Positions 1-8,902 of a stretch of DNA of 64,000 nt are shown here, piece after piece; position 1 is the first letter of the stretch, and each line of letters starts with the position of its first letter. The position numbers and the translations under genes were made by a program. The DNA comes from [Pseudomonas] carboxydohydrogena (GTDB lineage: Bacteria > Pseudomonadota > Alphaproteobacteria > Rhizobiales > Xanthobacteraceae): NCBI RefSeq assembly GCF_029030725.1, contig NZ_CP113162.1, forward strand, positions 2,044,501 through 2,108,500, read 5' to 3'. The notes beneath the pieces were generated by a model. That model was given only the letters and a program-made list of their open reading frames with translations, was not told the DNA's origin and made no database searches.

Positions 1-33
1 GCCGGAAAAACAGGTCTCCGAAGCCAAACTCAT

Positions 34-1812
34 ATGCTGAATCCGCCCGTCCCCCAGATCGCCGCCCTTGGCAGAGTCGTCTCCGTGCGCGGCTCGCAAG
101 CCCGCATCGGCGTGATCGCCAGTCCCGAGATCACGCCCACAACCCTGCGCGCCACCGTCGGCCAGTTCTTCGGTATCCGCAGCGCCAGGGGGACCATCGT
201 CGCGATGATCACCGAGATGTCGCGCGAGAACATCGACATGCGCGACAACCACATCGCCGTCGCGTCGGTGGATCTGCTCGGCGAGATCTCGCACGAAGGC
301 CGCTTCCAGCGCGGCGTGACCTCCTATCCGACCATCGGCGACGCCGTCGATATTCTCACGACCAACGAGTTGCGCACCATCTATACGCCGACGGGCCGCG
401 ATCAGGTCAACATCGGCGCGTTGCAGCAGGATTCGGCGATCTCGGCCTACGTCAATATCGAGGAAATGCTGAGCAAGCATTTTGCCGTGCTCGGCTCCAC
501 CGGCGTCGGCAAATCGACCAGCGTCTCGCTCTTGCTCAACGAGATCCTGCTGGCGCGGCCGAGCCTGCGCGTCTTTCTGCTCGACGTGCACAACGAATAC
601 GGCCGCTGCTTCGGTGCGCGCGCGCAGGTCTTGAACCCGCGCAATCTCAAACTGCCGTTCTGGCTGTTCAACTTCGAGGAGTTCGTCGATGTTCTGTTCG
701 GCGGCCGTCCCGGCGCGCCCGATGAAATGGAAGTCCTCTCCGAAGTGATCCCGATCGCCAAGGCGACCTATCTGCAATACGGCAACTCCGACCGGCACGG
801 CCTGAAGCGCGCCGAACCGCGCGCCTCCGGCTTCACGCCCGACACCCCGGTGCCCTATCGTCTGGTCGACCTGATCTCGCTGATCGACGAGCGCATGGGC
901 AGGCTGGAAAACCGCTCCTCGCGCATTACCTATCACAAGCTGATCCAGCGCATCGAGGTCGTGCGCAACGACGCGCGCTACAGCTTCATGTTCGAGAACG
1001 CCAATGTCGGCGGCGACAGCATGGCCGAAGTCATCAGCCACCTGTTCCGCCTGCCCGCCAACGGCAAACCGATGACGGTGATGCAACTCGCGGGCTTTCC
1101 CGCCGACGTGGTGGATTCCGTCGTCTCGGTGTTGTGCCGCATGGCGTTCGATTTCGGCCTGTGGAGCGACGGCGCCTCGCCGCTGCTGTTCGTCTGCGAG
1201 GAAGCGCATCGCTACGCCTCCGCCGACCGCACTCTCGGTTTCGGTCCGACCCGCAAGGCGGTGTCGCGCATCGCCAAGGAAGGCCGCAAATACGGCGTCT
1301 ATCTCGGCCTCATCACCCAGCGCCCGGCCGAACTCGACGCCACCATCCTGTCCCAGTGCAACACGCTGTTCGCCATGCGGCTCGCCAACGAACGCGACCA
1401 GGGGCTGCTGCGCTCCGCCGTCTCGGACGCCGCCGCCAACCTTTTGTCCTTCGTGCCGTCGCTCGGCACCCGCGAGGTGCTCGCCTTCGGTGAAGGCGTG
1501 GCGCTGCCGACGCGACTGCGCTTCAAGGAAGTACCGCCCCATCAATTGCCCCGCAGCGAAGCGACCATCGCGACCACGCCGGTCTCGGACAACGGGCACG
1601 ACATCAATTTCGTCAACTCGGTGGTCGATCGCTGGCGCGGCTCCACCACGCATCGCGACGCGCCGAGCGATCCGCTCGTCTCGGACCGGTTTGCCGAGCG
1701 CATGGGCGACCGTCCGCTGCAACGGCTCGTCGATTCGCCGATGCTGCAACCGACCTCGCCGCTCGGCCTGGAGCCGGACCGCTACTCGCTGTTGAAGAAG
1801 CCGCTGCGGTAG
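34..1812 (+). CDS. HerA-type DUF87 ATPase
   Basis: This 592-residue protein belongs to the HerA/FtsK-like P-loop ATPases, which form hexameric rings and move along DNA or proteins. The N-terminal ~110 residues look like the HerA beta-barrel (HAS) domain. The Walker A motif GSTGVGKST is at residues 154-162, and the Walker B strand LLFVCEEAH is at about 384-392. The stretch after it, ending ITQRPAELDATILSQCNT, is typical of HerA proteins. The length fits bacterial HerA homologues. No nurA-like nuclease gene, the usual archaeal partner, is next to it; an MgtC gene follows after 6 bases on the same strand. The ATPase fold is secure, but the cellular role is not known from the sequence. Confidence 0.85.
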   Translation: MLNPPVPQIAALGRVVSVRGSQARIGVIASPEITPTTLRATVGQFFGIRSARGTIVAMITEMSRENIDMRDNHIAVASVDLLGEISHEGRFQRGVTSYPTIGDAVDILTTNELRTIYTPTGRDQVNIGALQQDSAISAYVNIEEMLSKHFAVLGSTGVGKSTSVSLLLNEILLARPSLRVFLLDVHNEYGRCFGARAQVLNPRNLKLPFWLFNFEEFVDVLFGGRPGAPDEMEVLSEVIPIAKATYLQYGNSDRHGLKRAEPRASGFTPDTPVPYRLVDLISLIDERMGRLENRSSRITYHKLIQRIEVVRNDARYSFMFENANVGGDSMAEVISHLFRLPANGKPMTVMQLAGFPADVVDSVVSVLCRMAFDFGLWSDGASPLLFVCEEAHRYASADRTLGFGPTRKAVSRIAKEGRKYGVYLGLITQRPAELDATILSQCNTLFAMRLANERDQGLLRSAVSDAAANLLSFVPSLGTREVLAFGEGVALPTRLRFKEVPPHQLPRSEATIATTPVSDNGHDINFVNSVVDRWRGSTTHRDAPSDPLVSDRFAERMGDRPLQRLVDSPMLQPTSPLGLEPDRYSLLKKPLR

Positions 1813-1818
1813 CCAACC

Positions 1819-2277
1819 ATGATCGCCTGGGACGATATCCTGCTGCGGCTTCTGGTTGCGACGCTCGCGAGCGCCGCGATCGGTCTCAACCGCGACCTGC
1901 ACGGCAAACCGATCGGCATGCGCACGCTCGGCCTCGTCGGCCTCGCCTGTGCCGCCGTCGTCATCTTCGCCATGCCGACATCCGGCGAAGCCCGGATTTC
2001 AGATGCAACGAGCCGCGTGATCCAGGGCATCCTCACCGGCATCGGCTTTCTCGGCGCCGGTGTCATCGTCCATGCCGAAGTCGCGGGGCAGCACAAGGTC
2101 CACGGCCTGACGAGCGCCGCCTGCGTCTGGTTCACCGCCTGCATCGGCGTGATCTGCGGCGCGGGCGAATGGCGGCTCGTCGCCGTCGCGCTCGCCGTAG
2201 CGTTCGTTCTCCTGATCGTGGGCGGCCCGCTGGAGCGGACCCTGCATCGGCTGCTCACGGGCGACAAGCAGGACTGA
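1819..2277 (+). CDS. MgtC/SapB family membrane protein, short form
   Basis: This 152-residue protein is a hydrophobic MgtC/SapB-family membrane protein with about four to five transmembrane segments. It carries the family landmarks: an early LNRDLHGKPIGMRT loop, then GIGFLGAGVIVH, then a VHGLTSAACVW segment. It lacks the C-terminal soluble domain found in MgtC proper and in the second family member at 46677-47393. MgtC proteins are linked to magnesium limitation and to inhibition of the F-type ATP synthase in pathogens, but most SapB-like members are uncharacterised. It starts 6 bases after the HerA-type gene, so the two are probably cotranscribed. Confidence 0.85.
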   Translation: MIAWDDILLRLLVATLASAAIGLNRDLHGKPIGMRTLGLVGLACAAVVIFAMPTSGEARISDATSRVIQGILTGIGFLGAGVIVHAEVAGQHKVHGLTSAACVWFTACIGVICGAGEWRLVAVALAVAFVLLIVGGPLERTLHRLLTGDKQD

Positions 2278-2283
2278 GTCCCC

Positions 2284-2907
2284 TCAATCGTCGACCGCCG
2301 GTCCGCACCATCCCGGCAGGTAGATCGCGTCCTTGCTTTTGGCGAGCGCAAGCGCCTTTTCCATCGCCTTCTCGAAATCGCTATCGACGGTCTTGCGCTG
2401 CAATCGCCGCCGCAAAAAATCCGCCCACAGGAATTCGCTGAACGGCGTCGTGTCCTTGGCGAAACCTCCCGCGCGCCGAAGCTCGCCGGCAAGGCTGCGG
2501 AACGGATCGTCCTTCAGCTTGCCGACATTCTTCGGCAAATCCTTGTAAGGGTGCCGCTCTCCATCCTCGTCGTAGGGATAGACCCAGCGGTGATTGTCGA
2601 GCACGACCCAGAACGCCTTCGGGTCCACCATGGTCAGGTCCGCGATCACGCTGACCAGCACATCCCGCTCGCCTTCTTCATGAAGCGCCCGCGCCAGGTG
2701 ATGGTGATCAATCACATAATTCAGTTTGTCGGGCCCGACCACGACAGGGATCTGATGCCTGCCGAGCAGTTTCGCGCGCTTCTTGTCGTCATGTTCGCGC
2801 CAGCGCTTCCGCTTTTCCTTTACCTCCCGCATCCCGACCGTCATCTGGGTCGGGCGTAACGACATGATCGGCACCGGCTGAAGCACCGGTTCGCGCTTGA
2901 TGACCAT
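2284..2907 (-). CDS. stand-alone ParB-like nuclease-fold protein
   Basis: This 207-residue protein resembles the ParBc_2 type of ParB/sulfiredoxin-fold proteins. Features include an N-terminal TQMTVGMREVKEK segment, a conserved YVIDHHHLARAL motif containing three histidines, and a C-terminal part rich in basic and aromatic residues. It is not a chromosome-partitioning ParB: there is no helix-turn-helix region and no parA beside it. Proteins of this type are widespread in proteobacteria and uncharacterised. It converges on the MgtC gene with 6 bases between the stop codons. The family call is fairly sure; the function is unknown. Confidence 0.75.
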   Translation of the reverse strand: MVIKREPVLQPVPIMSLRPTQMTVGMREVKEKRKRWREHDDKKRAKLLGRHQIPVVVGPDKLNYVIDHHHLARALHEEGERDVLVSVIADLTMVDPKAFWVVLDNHRWVYPYDEDGERHPYKDLPKNVGKLKDDPFRSLAGELRRAGGFAKDTTPFSEFLWADFLRRRLQRKTVDSDFEKAMEKALALAKSKDAIYLPGWCGPAVDD

Positions 2908-3120
2908 CCTGATTCTCCTTCGGCTCGTCCGTCGCGGGCGATGGATCGCAATGTTGCCAGTTCATCCACTTTGTGAGGAGCGACCGGCGGATCACTTGTG
3001 CGGCACCGGACAATTGCATGCATCCTCCGAATGGGCCGCCACGGTGTCTTGTCCCGATGGTGATGCAGACCTATCCTGAATGGGAGACGCAACCGAGCCG
3101 CAAGCCGAGAATTTAAAGAC

Positions 3121-3405
3121 ATGGCGCGCCCGCCTGACATTCCCGAGAGCGACGGCCGCGTGGTGAAATTCAGCCCGCGACCGGCCAAGCCCGCGCCTTC
3201 CTCCGCCCAGCGATCCCCTGCACCGGAACCGGTGGATTATCGCCAGCGGATGTGGGCGAATCTCGCCGCGACCGTGTTTGCCGTCGTGCTGGTCGCGGTC
3301 GGCGTGTGGCTCGTCACCAGCCTCAATCACATGCGCCAGACCCAGGACTGCATCATGATGGGCCTGCGCAATTGCGGGGAAATCGACACATCGCCCCATA
3401 GCTAG
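3121..3405 (+). CDS. small single-pass membrane protein, hypothetical
   Basis: This 94-residue protein has a Pro/Ser-rich N-terminal tail of about 45 residues, one transmembrane segment (about residues 47-67, centred on LAATVFAVVLVAVGVWLV) and a short C-terminal tail with two cysteines (DCIMMGLRNC). The tail would be periplasmic if the positive N-terminus stays inside. I recognise no domain. The start ATG follows a weak GAG-type ribosome site. It lies between the divergent ParB-like gene and acpXL, 173 bases upstream of the latter. Confidence 0.6.
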   Translation: MARPPDIPESDGRVVKFSPRPAKPAPSSAQRSPAPEPVDYRQRMWANLAATVFAVVLVAVGVWLVTSLNHMRQTQDCIMMGLRNCGEIDTSPHS

Positions 3406-3578
3406 CCGCACAATCCCTTCCGGAACCGCCCGGGAGGACCGTCTCGCCGCCATTGAACTCGCCGCCCCGCTCCGTTATACGGACAACTGCTTCGGGCGTG
3501 CCGGTCGGGGCGCGGTCACCGAGCCGTCTTCCCTTTGCGCCGATCGGCGTTTACCGAGAATAATCAAAGGCTTAATGA

Positions 3579-3860
3579 ATGTCCTCAACGTTCGATCAGG
3601 TCGCCACGATCATTGCTGAAACCTGCGATATCCCGCGCGACACCATCACGCCGGAAAGCCACGCGATCGATGATCTCGGCATCGACAGCCTCGACTTCCT
3701 CGATATCGCCTTCGCCATCGACAAGGCGTTCGGCATCAAGCTGCCGCTGGAGAAGTGGACGCAGGAAGTCAACGACGGCAAGGCGACGACGGAACAGTAT
3801 TTCGTCCTGAAAAACCTCAGCGCGCGCATCGACGAGTTGGTCGCCGCCAAGGGCACCTGA
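3579..3860 (+). CDS. acpXL: acyl carrier protein AcpXL
   Basis: This 93-residue acyl carrier protein carries the phosphopantetheine attachment motif GIDSLDF with the modified serine at position 37. It is longer than housekeeping AcpP (about 78 residues), and its C-terminal half ([20 protein letters not shown]) matches AcpXL of rhizobia. AcpXL holds the very long hydroxylated chain (27-hydroxyoctacosanoate in rhizobia) that is attached to lipid A. It is the first gene of a compact operon running to 8899, in the gene order known for acpXL-lpxXL loci. An AAAGG ribosome site lies shortly before the start. Confidence 0.93.
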   Translation: MSSTFDQVATIIAETCDIPRDTITPESHAIDDLGIDSLDFLDIAFAIDKAFGIKLPLEKWTQEVNDGKATTEQYFVLKNLSARIDELVAAKGT

Positions 3861-3871
3861 CGCGCACGCCC

Positions 3872-4339
3872 ATGCGTCTCGAATATTTCCAGATGGTCGA
3901 TCGCATCGCCGATCTCGATGTCGGCGAGCGCCGCATTACCGTCTCCGCGCAGGTGCCGCAGCAAAGCTCGATCTTCGAAGGCCACTTCCCCGGCTATCCG
4001 CTGATGCCGGGCGTGCTGCTGATCGAGACCATGGCGCAGACGTCGGGCTGGCTCTTGATCGCGCTGTTGAAGTTCGAACGCATGCCGTTCCTCGCCTCCG
4101 TCAAGGAAGCCAAGATGCGCGATTTCATCAAGCCGGGCGAACCGCTCACCGTGGACGCACATGTCGTCCATGATGGCTCGGGTTTCGCCGTCACCGATGC
4201 CAGGATCAGCGTCGATGGCAAGTTGAAGTGCAACGCGACCCTCACCTTCCGCCACACTCCGTTTCCCAACGCGGATCTGCGCGGCCATATGCAACAGATG
4301 GCGCAACAGATCGGCTTTCCCGCGCAGGCGATGTCATGA
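3872..4339 (+). CDS. fabZ: FabZ-type 3-hydroxyacyl-ACP dehydratase (very-long-chain set)
   Basis: This 155-residue hotdog-fold dehydratase should remove water from 3-hydroxyacyl-ACP during chain extension on AcpXL. The catalytic histidine is H38 in GHFPGYPLMPG and the catalytic acid is E52, the same 14-residue spacing as in E. coli FabZ. I chose the ATG at 3872, 11 bases after the acpXL stop, because the homology starts there (MRLEYFQMVDRI). The last bases overlap the next start codon (ATGA), which indicates translational coupling with the ketosynthase-like gene. It is probably a dedicated copy; the housekeeping fabZ normally lies with lpx genes elsewhere. Confidence 0.88.
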   Translation: MRLEYFQMVDRIADLDVGERRITVSAQVPQQSSIFEGHFPGYPLMPGVLLIETMAQTSGWLLIALLKFERMPFLASVKEAKMRDFIKPGEPLTVDAHVVHDGSGFAVTDARISVDGKLKCNATLTFRHTPFPNADLRGHMQQMAQQIGFPAQAMS

Positions 4340-5535
4340 GCAATACCTCTCCGACCCGCGAGGTCTGGATTACCGGCATCGGTCTCGCCACATCATTGGG
4401 CGAAGGTCTCGACCAGCATTGGGACGCGTTGCAGGCGCGCAAGGTCAATGTCGATGAGACGACTTTCGCGCCCTACCCGGTGCATCCGATCGTCAAGCTG
4501 ACATACGACGCGCAGATTCCGAAAAAAGGCGACCAGCGTCAGATGGAAGCCTGGCAGCGGATCGGCACTTACGCCGCCGGTCTCGCGCTCGACAGCGCTG
4601 GCCTCAAGGGCAACACCGACATTCTCTCGCGCACGGATATGATCGTCGCCGCGGGCGGCGGCGAACGCGACCTCGCGGTCGATGCCTCGGTGCTCAACGA
4701 TCAGGCGCAGGGCAACGCCGCGCCCGGCTCGCTGAACGAGCGGCTGATGAGCGATCTGCGCCCGACGCTGTTTCTGGCACAATTGTCCAACCTGCTCGCG
4801 GGCAACATCTCGATCGTGCACGGTGTCACCGGCTCCTCCCGCACCTTCATGGGCGAGGAAGCGGCGGGCACCGACGCTTTCAGGATCGCGCTCGCGCGCA
4901 TCGTCTCGGGGCAAAGCGACATCGCACTGGTCGGCGCCGCGCATAATGGCGAGCGCAAGGACCTGTTGATGCTTTACGAGTTCGGCGACTTCGCGCTGAA
5001 AAACAAGTTCGCGCCGGTCTGGGCGCGCGGTGCGGACCACTCCGGCTTCGCGCTCGGTTCGGGCGGCGTTTTTCTCGTCATCGAATCCAGGGAGCATGCG
5101 CAGGCGCGCGGCGCGAAACCGTTCGCGCGGCTCACGAGCGTCGTCGCGGATCATGCCCGCCGCGCAACGCCTGGCGACATCACCGCCGTGCTCGACGGCC
5201 TGTGGGCCAAACTTGACGCAAACGCCGATGCGCCGATCCTCACCGCCGCGACAGGCGCGGCTCCGGCGACAGACGAGGAGCGTGCGTTTTTGAAGAAACA
5301 TGCGAGCGCGCCGGTGCGCGCGCTCGGCACGTCGTTCGGCCATCTCATCGAAGCCCAGTTTCCGCTCGGGCTCGCGCTGGCGGCATTGTCGATTTCCAAA
5401 GGGAAACTGTTCGCCGCCAACGATACGGCCGGCCTTGAGGTTGAAACGTCTGCTTCACCTTCCCAGATTGTCGTGGTCAACACCGGACATTGGCGGGGCG
5501 AAGGCATGGCGCTGGTCGAATCTGTTCCGGCCTGA
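4336..5535 (+). CDS. ketosynthase-like protein lacking catalytic Cys and His (FabF2XL-like)
   Basis: This 399-residue protein has the thiolase-like fold of beta-ketoacyl-ACP synthases: an N-terminal WITGIGLATSLGEG and a C-terminal SFGHLIEAQFPLG followed by VVNTGHWRGEG. The nucleophile region reads HGVTGSSRTFMGEE, so serines 167/168 stand where KAS enzymes have cysteine. The usual HGTGT histidine motif is replaced by a TAATGAAPA stretch; only the histidine of the third motif (SFGH) remains. It therefore cannot condense by the normal Cys-His-His mechanism. It is coupled by ATGA overlap to fabZ and sits 15 bases before an intact KAS II, as in rhizobial acpXL operons. It may act as a chain-length or partner subunit, by analogy with polyketide KS-beta; that role is inferred. 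Confidence 0.85.
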   Translation: MSNTSPTREVWITGIGLATSLGEGLDQHWDALQARKVNVDETTFAPYPVHPIVKLTYDAQIPKKGDQRQMEAWQRIGTYAAGLALDSAGLKGNTDILSRTDMIVAAGGGERDLAVDASVLNDQAQGNAAPGSLNERLMSDLRPTLFLAQLSNLLAGNISIVHGVTGSSRTFMGEEAAGTDAFRIALARIVSGQSDIALVGAAHNGERKDLLMLYEFGDFALKNKFAPVWARGADHSGFALGSGGVFLVIESREHAQARGAKPFARLTSVVADHARRATPGDITAVLDGLWAKLDANADAPILTAATGAAPATDEERAFLKKHASAPVRALGTSFGHLIEAQFPLGLALAALSISKGKLFAANDTAGLEVETSASPSQIVVVNTGHWRGEGMALVESVPA

Positions 5536-5550
5536 GATCGGAGAACCCGC

Positions 5551-6831
5551 ATGACCGCCGCGAAAGACAAGTTCGGCCGCCCCACCGTCGTCGTCACTGG
5601 CATGGGCGTCGTCACCTCGCTCGGCGCGGGCAAGGCGGAGAACTGGAAGAAACTCACGGCGGGCGAATCCGGCATCCGCACCATCACGCGCTTTCCGACC
5701 GACGGGTTGCGCACCACCATGGCCGGCACCGTCGATTTCATTCCGGTCGAACCCTTCATCTCCACCACGCTGTCCGACAAGCTCGCCGATCTCGCCGCCG
5801 AGGAAGCGGTGACGCAGGCCGCTATCGGCAGCAAGGGCGACTTCCCCGGTCCGCTGTTTCTCGCCGTCGCTCCCGTCGAGGTCGAATGGCTTGCACGCGA
5901 GCAAGCCGCGCGCGCCACCGGCGCCACCTCCGGTATCGATTACGACGCCATGCTCAAGGTGAGCGGCGGCGGCAAGTTCGCGAAATTCCATCAGCGATTC
6001 CTGTTCGGCTCCGTCGCCGATCATCTGGTCGATCGCTTCGGCACCAAGGGTTCGCCGATCTCGCTCTCCACCGCCTGCGCATCGGGCGCGACCGCAATCC
6101 AGCTCGGCGTCGAGGCGATCCGCCGCGGCGAGGCCGATGCCGCGCTGTGCGTTGCGACCGATGGCTCGGTCAATCCCGAAGCCCTGATCCGCTTCTCGCT
6201 GCTCTCGGCGCTGTCCACCAACAACGATTCGCCGCAGGCGGCCGTGCGCCCCTTCGCCAAGAACCGCGACGGCTTCGTGATGGCGGAAGGCGCAGGCGCG
6301 CTGGTGCTGGAAAGCTACGAGGCCGCGACCGCGCGCGGCGCGACCATTCTCGGCGTGCTGGCAGGCTGCGGCGAACTTGCCGATTCCTTCCACCGCACCC
6401 GCTCGAGCCCGGACGGCAAGCCGATCATCGGCTGCGTGCGCAAGGCGCTCGACGATGCGGGCATGGGTGTCGAACAGATCGACTACATCAACGCCCACGG
6501 CACCGGCACGCCGGAAAACGACAAGATGGAATATCTCGGCATCTCCACCGTGTTCGGCGAACGCGCCACGCAGGTGCCGGTCTCCTCCAACAAGTCGATG
6601 GTCGGGCATACGCTATCCGCGGCTGGCGCGGTCGAGGCGGTGTTCTCGCTGCTCACGCTCGAACACCAGCGCATTCCGCCGACGATCAATTACGACATCC
6701 CCGACCCCGCGATCCCCTTCGACGTGGTGCCGAACACGGCCCGCGACGCCAGGGTCACGGCGGTGATGTCGAATTCATTCGGCTTCGGCGGCCAGAACGC
6801 GGTGCTGATCCTTACCCGCGAGCCGGTTTAA
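5551..6831 (+). CDS. fabF: beta-ketoacyl-ACP synthase II of the AcpXL operon
   Basis: This 426-residue ketosynthase has an intact catalytic set: C177 in STACASGATA, H316 in NAHGTGTP and H353 in NKSMVGHTLSAAG. It should carry out decarboxylative condensation of malonyl-ACP with the growing chain on AcpXL. It resembles the FabF1XL type, somewhat longer than housekeeping FabF because of an insertion around residues 120-150 (MLKVSGGGKFAKFHQRF). It lies 15 bases after the inactive paralogue, and the two probably form a pair. The alcohol dehydrogenase gene follows after 112 bases. Confidence 0.92.
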   Translation: MTAAKDKFGRPTVVVTGMGVVTSLGAGKAENWKKLTAGESGIRTITRFPTDGLRTTMAGTVDFIPVEPFISTTLSDKLADLAAEEAVTQAAIGSKGDFPGPLFLAVAPVEVEWLAREQAARATGATSGIDYDAMLKVSGGGKFAKFHQRFLFGSVADHLVDRFGTKGSPISLSTACASGATAIQLGVEAIRRGEADAALCVATDGSVNPEALIRFSLLSALSTNNDSPQAAVRPFAKNRDGFVMAEGAGALVLESYEAATARGATILGVLAGCGELADSFHRTRSSPDGKPIIGCVRKALDDAGMGVEQIDYINAHGTGTPENDKMEYLGISTVFGERATQVPVSSNKSMVGHTLSAAGAVEAVFSLLTLEHQRIPPTINYDIPDPAIPFDVVPNTARDARVTAVMSNSFGFGGQNAVLILTREPV

Positions 6832-6943
6832 GTCTCTGGCGTATAAAGTCTTTCTGACCGGTTGACGCGACCGCGCCAAGCGGCGATACCTCGTTCATTC
6901 CCAAGGCTTATTGCTCCGGCCGATTTCTTCCAGGACGCCTCCC

Positions 6944-7966
6944 ATGCGCGCGCTTACCCTCGTTGCCGACCGCCAGTTGACGGTGGCCGAACTGCCTCCG
7001 CCGCCGCCCCCGGCGGAGAACGAAGTGCAGATTCGCGTCCGCGCGGTCGCGCTCAATCACATCGACGTCTGGGGTTATCGCGGCATGGCCTTCGCCAAGC
7101 GCAAGATGCCGCTCGTGGTCGGCGCGGAAGCCTCCGGCGAGATCGTCGCGACCGGTGCGAACGCCACGCGTTTCAAGCCCGGCCAGAAAGTCGTGATGTA
7201 TGGCGCGCTGACCTGCGGCACCTGCAAGGCCTGTCAGGAGGGCCGCGACAATCTCTGCGAAAACGTCGCGGGCATCATGGGCTTCCATGTCGATGGCTTC
7301 GCGCGCGAACTGATGAATCTCGACGAGCGCCTCGTCATTCCGGTGCCGGACAACGTCAGCCTGCGCGACGCGGCCTGCGCGCCCATCGCCTTCTCCACCG
7401 TGCAGCACATGCTGTTCGACAACGCCAAACTGCAACCGGGCGAGACCGTCCTCGTTCATGCGGGCGGATCGGGCATCGGCACGGTCGCGATCATGATGGC
7501 GAAAGCCATCGGCTGCACCGTCATCACCACGGTCGGCAGCGACGCCAAGATCGAGGGCGTGAAGGCGCTCGGTGCGGATTACGTCATCAACTATCGCAAG
7601 GACCGCTTCGAGGGCGAGACGCGCAAGATCACCAAGAAGAAAGGCGTCGATGTCGTGTTCGAGCATGTCGGCGCGGACACCTTCAACGGCTCGCTGCTCT
7701 GCCTCAAGCGCGGCGGCCGCCTCGTCACCTGCGGCTCGACTTCCGGTCCCACCACCACGATCAACCTGATGCAACTGTTCCAGCAGCAGTACCGCATCAT
7801 CGGCTCGTTCGGCGCGAGCATGCGCAACATCGCCGAAAGCCTCGACAAGATGGCGGGCGGCATCAAGCCCGTGATCGACACCGAAGTCCCCGTCGAGAAC
7901 GTCGAGAAAGCACTGGAGCGGATGGAAAGCCGCCAGGTGTTCGGCAAGATCATCGTTACGCTGTAA
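6944..7966 (+). CDS. zinc-binding alcohol dehydrogenase of the AcpXL operon
   Basis: This 340-residue medium-chain dehydrogenase/reductase has the NAD(P)-binding glycine motif HAGGSGIGTVAIMMAK and a structural zinc lobe with four cysteines (CGTCKACQEGRDNLC). In rhizobial acpXL loci a gene of this family sits at the same place and is thought to act on very-long-chain acyl intermediates; the exact reaction is not established here. I start it at 6944 (MRALTLVADR), where family homology begins, although an in-frame codon lies at 6911. Its stop codon abuts the ATG of lpxXL with no gap. Confidence 0.82.
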   Translation: MRALTLVADRQLTVAELPPPPPPAENEVQIRVRAVALNHIDVWGYRGMAFAKRKMPLVVGAEASGEIVATGANATRFKPGQKVVMYGALTCGTCKACQEGRDNLCENVAGIMGFHVDGFARELMNLDERLVIPVPDNVSLRDAACAPIAFSTVQHMLFDNAKLQPGETVLVHAGGSGIGTVAIMMAKAIGCTVITTVGSDAKIEGVKALGADYVINYRKDRFEGETRKITKKKGVDVVFEHVGADTFNGSLLCLKRGGRLVTCGSTSGPTTTINLMQLFQQQYRIIGSFGASMRNIAESLDKMAGGIKPVIDTEVPVENVEKALERMESRQVFGKIIVTL

Positions 7967-8899
7967 ATGGCGCACCTCGTCCTCCGCTCGAAGATCATTC
8001 TCCGCAACAAATTCGTCGCGGCGAAAAATGCCGCCGTCGGCGCGGCGGCGGTGGGCCTGCTGCGCGCCACAAGGCATTTCGATGCCGTGAAGACCGGCGA
8101 CGTTTTCGCGAAAATCACGCGCACCATCGGTCCGTGGTGGCCGGAGCATCGTGTCGCGCACGCCAATCTCGTCGCGGCGTTTCCGGAAAAGTCGCCGAAG
8201 GAGATCGACGCGATCCTCGCCGGCGTGTGGGACAATCTCGGCCGCATCGGCGCGGAATTCGCCCATCTCGATCACATCTGGAAATACGATGACGCCACGC
8301 CCGACAAGAACACTGTCGAGTTCGGCCCCGGCACGCAGGAACGCTTCGCCGAACTGAAGAACGACGGCAAGGGCGCGCTGATCTTCGCAAGCCACCTCGG
8401 CAACTGGGAGCTTCCGGCACTTGCCGCCGCGACCCACGGCCTCGATTCCGCCGTGCTGTTCCGCCGCCCCAACATCGCCGCCGCCGACCGCGCGATCCAG
8501 TCGATCCGCGCCGTCAACATGGGCGAGATGATCGCGAACACGCACGACGCGCCGGTTCGCATTGCCGGGATGCTCGAACGCGGCATTCACATCGGCATGC
8601 TGGTGGACCAGCATTTCGGACGCGGCGTCGATGTCATGTTCTTCGGACGGAAAGTGAAAGCCAATCCCCTGCTCGCCCGCCTCGTCCGCAGGGTCGATTG
8701 TCCGATCCACGGCGTGCGCGTGGTGCGGCTGCCGGACCGGCGCTTCCGCGTCGATCTCACCGAGCAAATCGAGCCCGCGCGCGACGCTTCAGGCGAAGTC
8801 GATATTCAGGGCACCATGCAGCGCGTGACCTCGGTGGTCGAGGGCTGGGTCCGCGAATATCCCGAACAATGGCTGTGGCTGCACCGCCGCTGGCGGTAA
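7967..8899 (+). CDS. lpxXL: lipid A acyltransferase LpxXL
   Basis: This 310-residue member of the LpxL/HtrB lysophospholipid acyltransferase family has the catalytic HX4E motif at H143-E148 (HLGNWE). In this gene order it should transfer the very long chain from AcpXL to the lipid A precursor in the inner membrane. The start codon directly follows the stop of the dehydrogenase gene. It is the last gene of the operon and converges on the binding-protein gene with 3 bases between the stops. Assignment to LpxXL rather than to the laurate/myristate paralogues rests on its position. Confidence 0.85.
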   Translation: MAHLVLRSKIILRNKFVAAKNAAVGAAAVGLLRATRHFDAVKTGDVFAKITRTIGPWWPEHRVAHANLVAAFPEKSPKEIDAILAGVWDNLGRIGAEFAHLDHIWKYDDATPDKNTVEFGPGTQERFAELKNDGKGALIFASHLGNWELPALAAATHGLDSAVLFRRPNIAAADRAIQSIRAVNMGEMIANTHDAPVRIAGMLERGIHIGMLVDQHFGRGVDVMFFGRKVKANPLLARLVRRVDCPIHGVRVVRLPDRRFRVDLTEQIEPARDASGEVDIQGTMQRVTSVVEGWVREYPEQWLWLHRRWR

Positions 8900-8902
8900 C
8901 GA

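Noticed and set aside
6908-8767. 619-codon open frame on the minus strand across the dehydrogenase and lpxXL genes
   Set aside because: Antisense shadow of confident genes; no family pattern.
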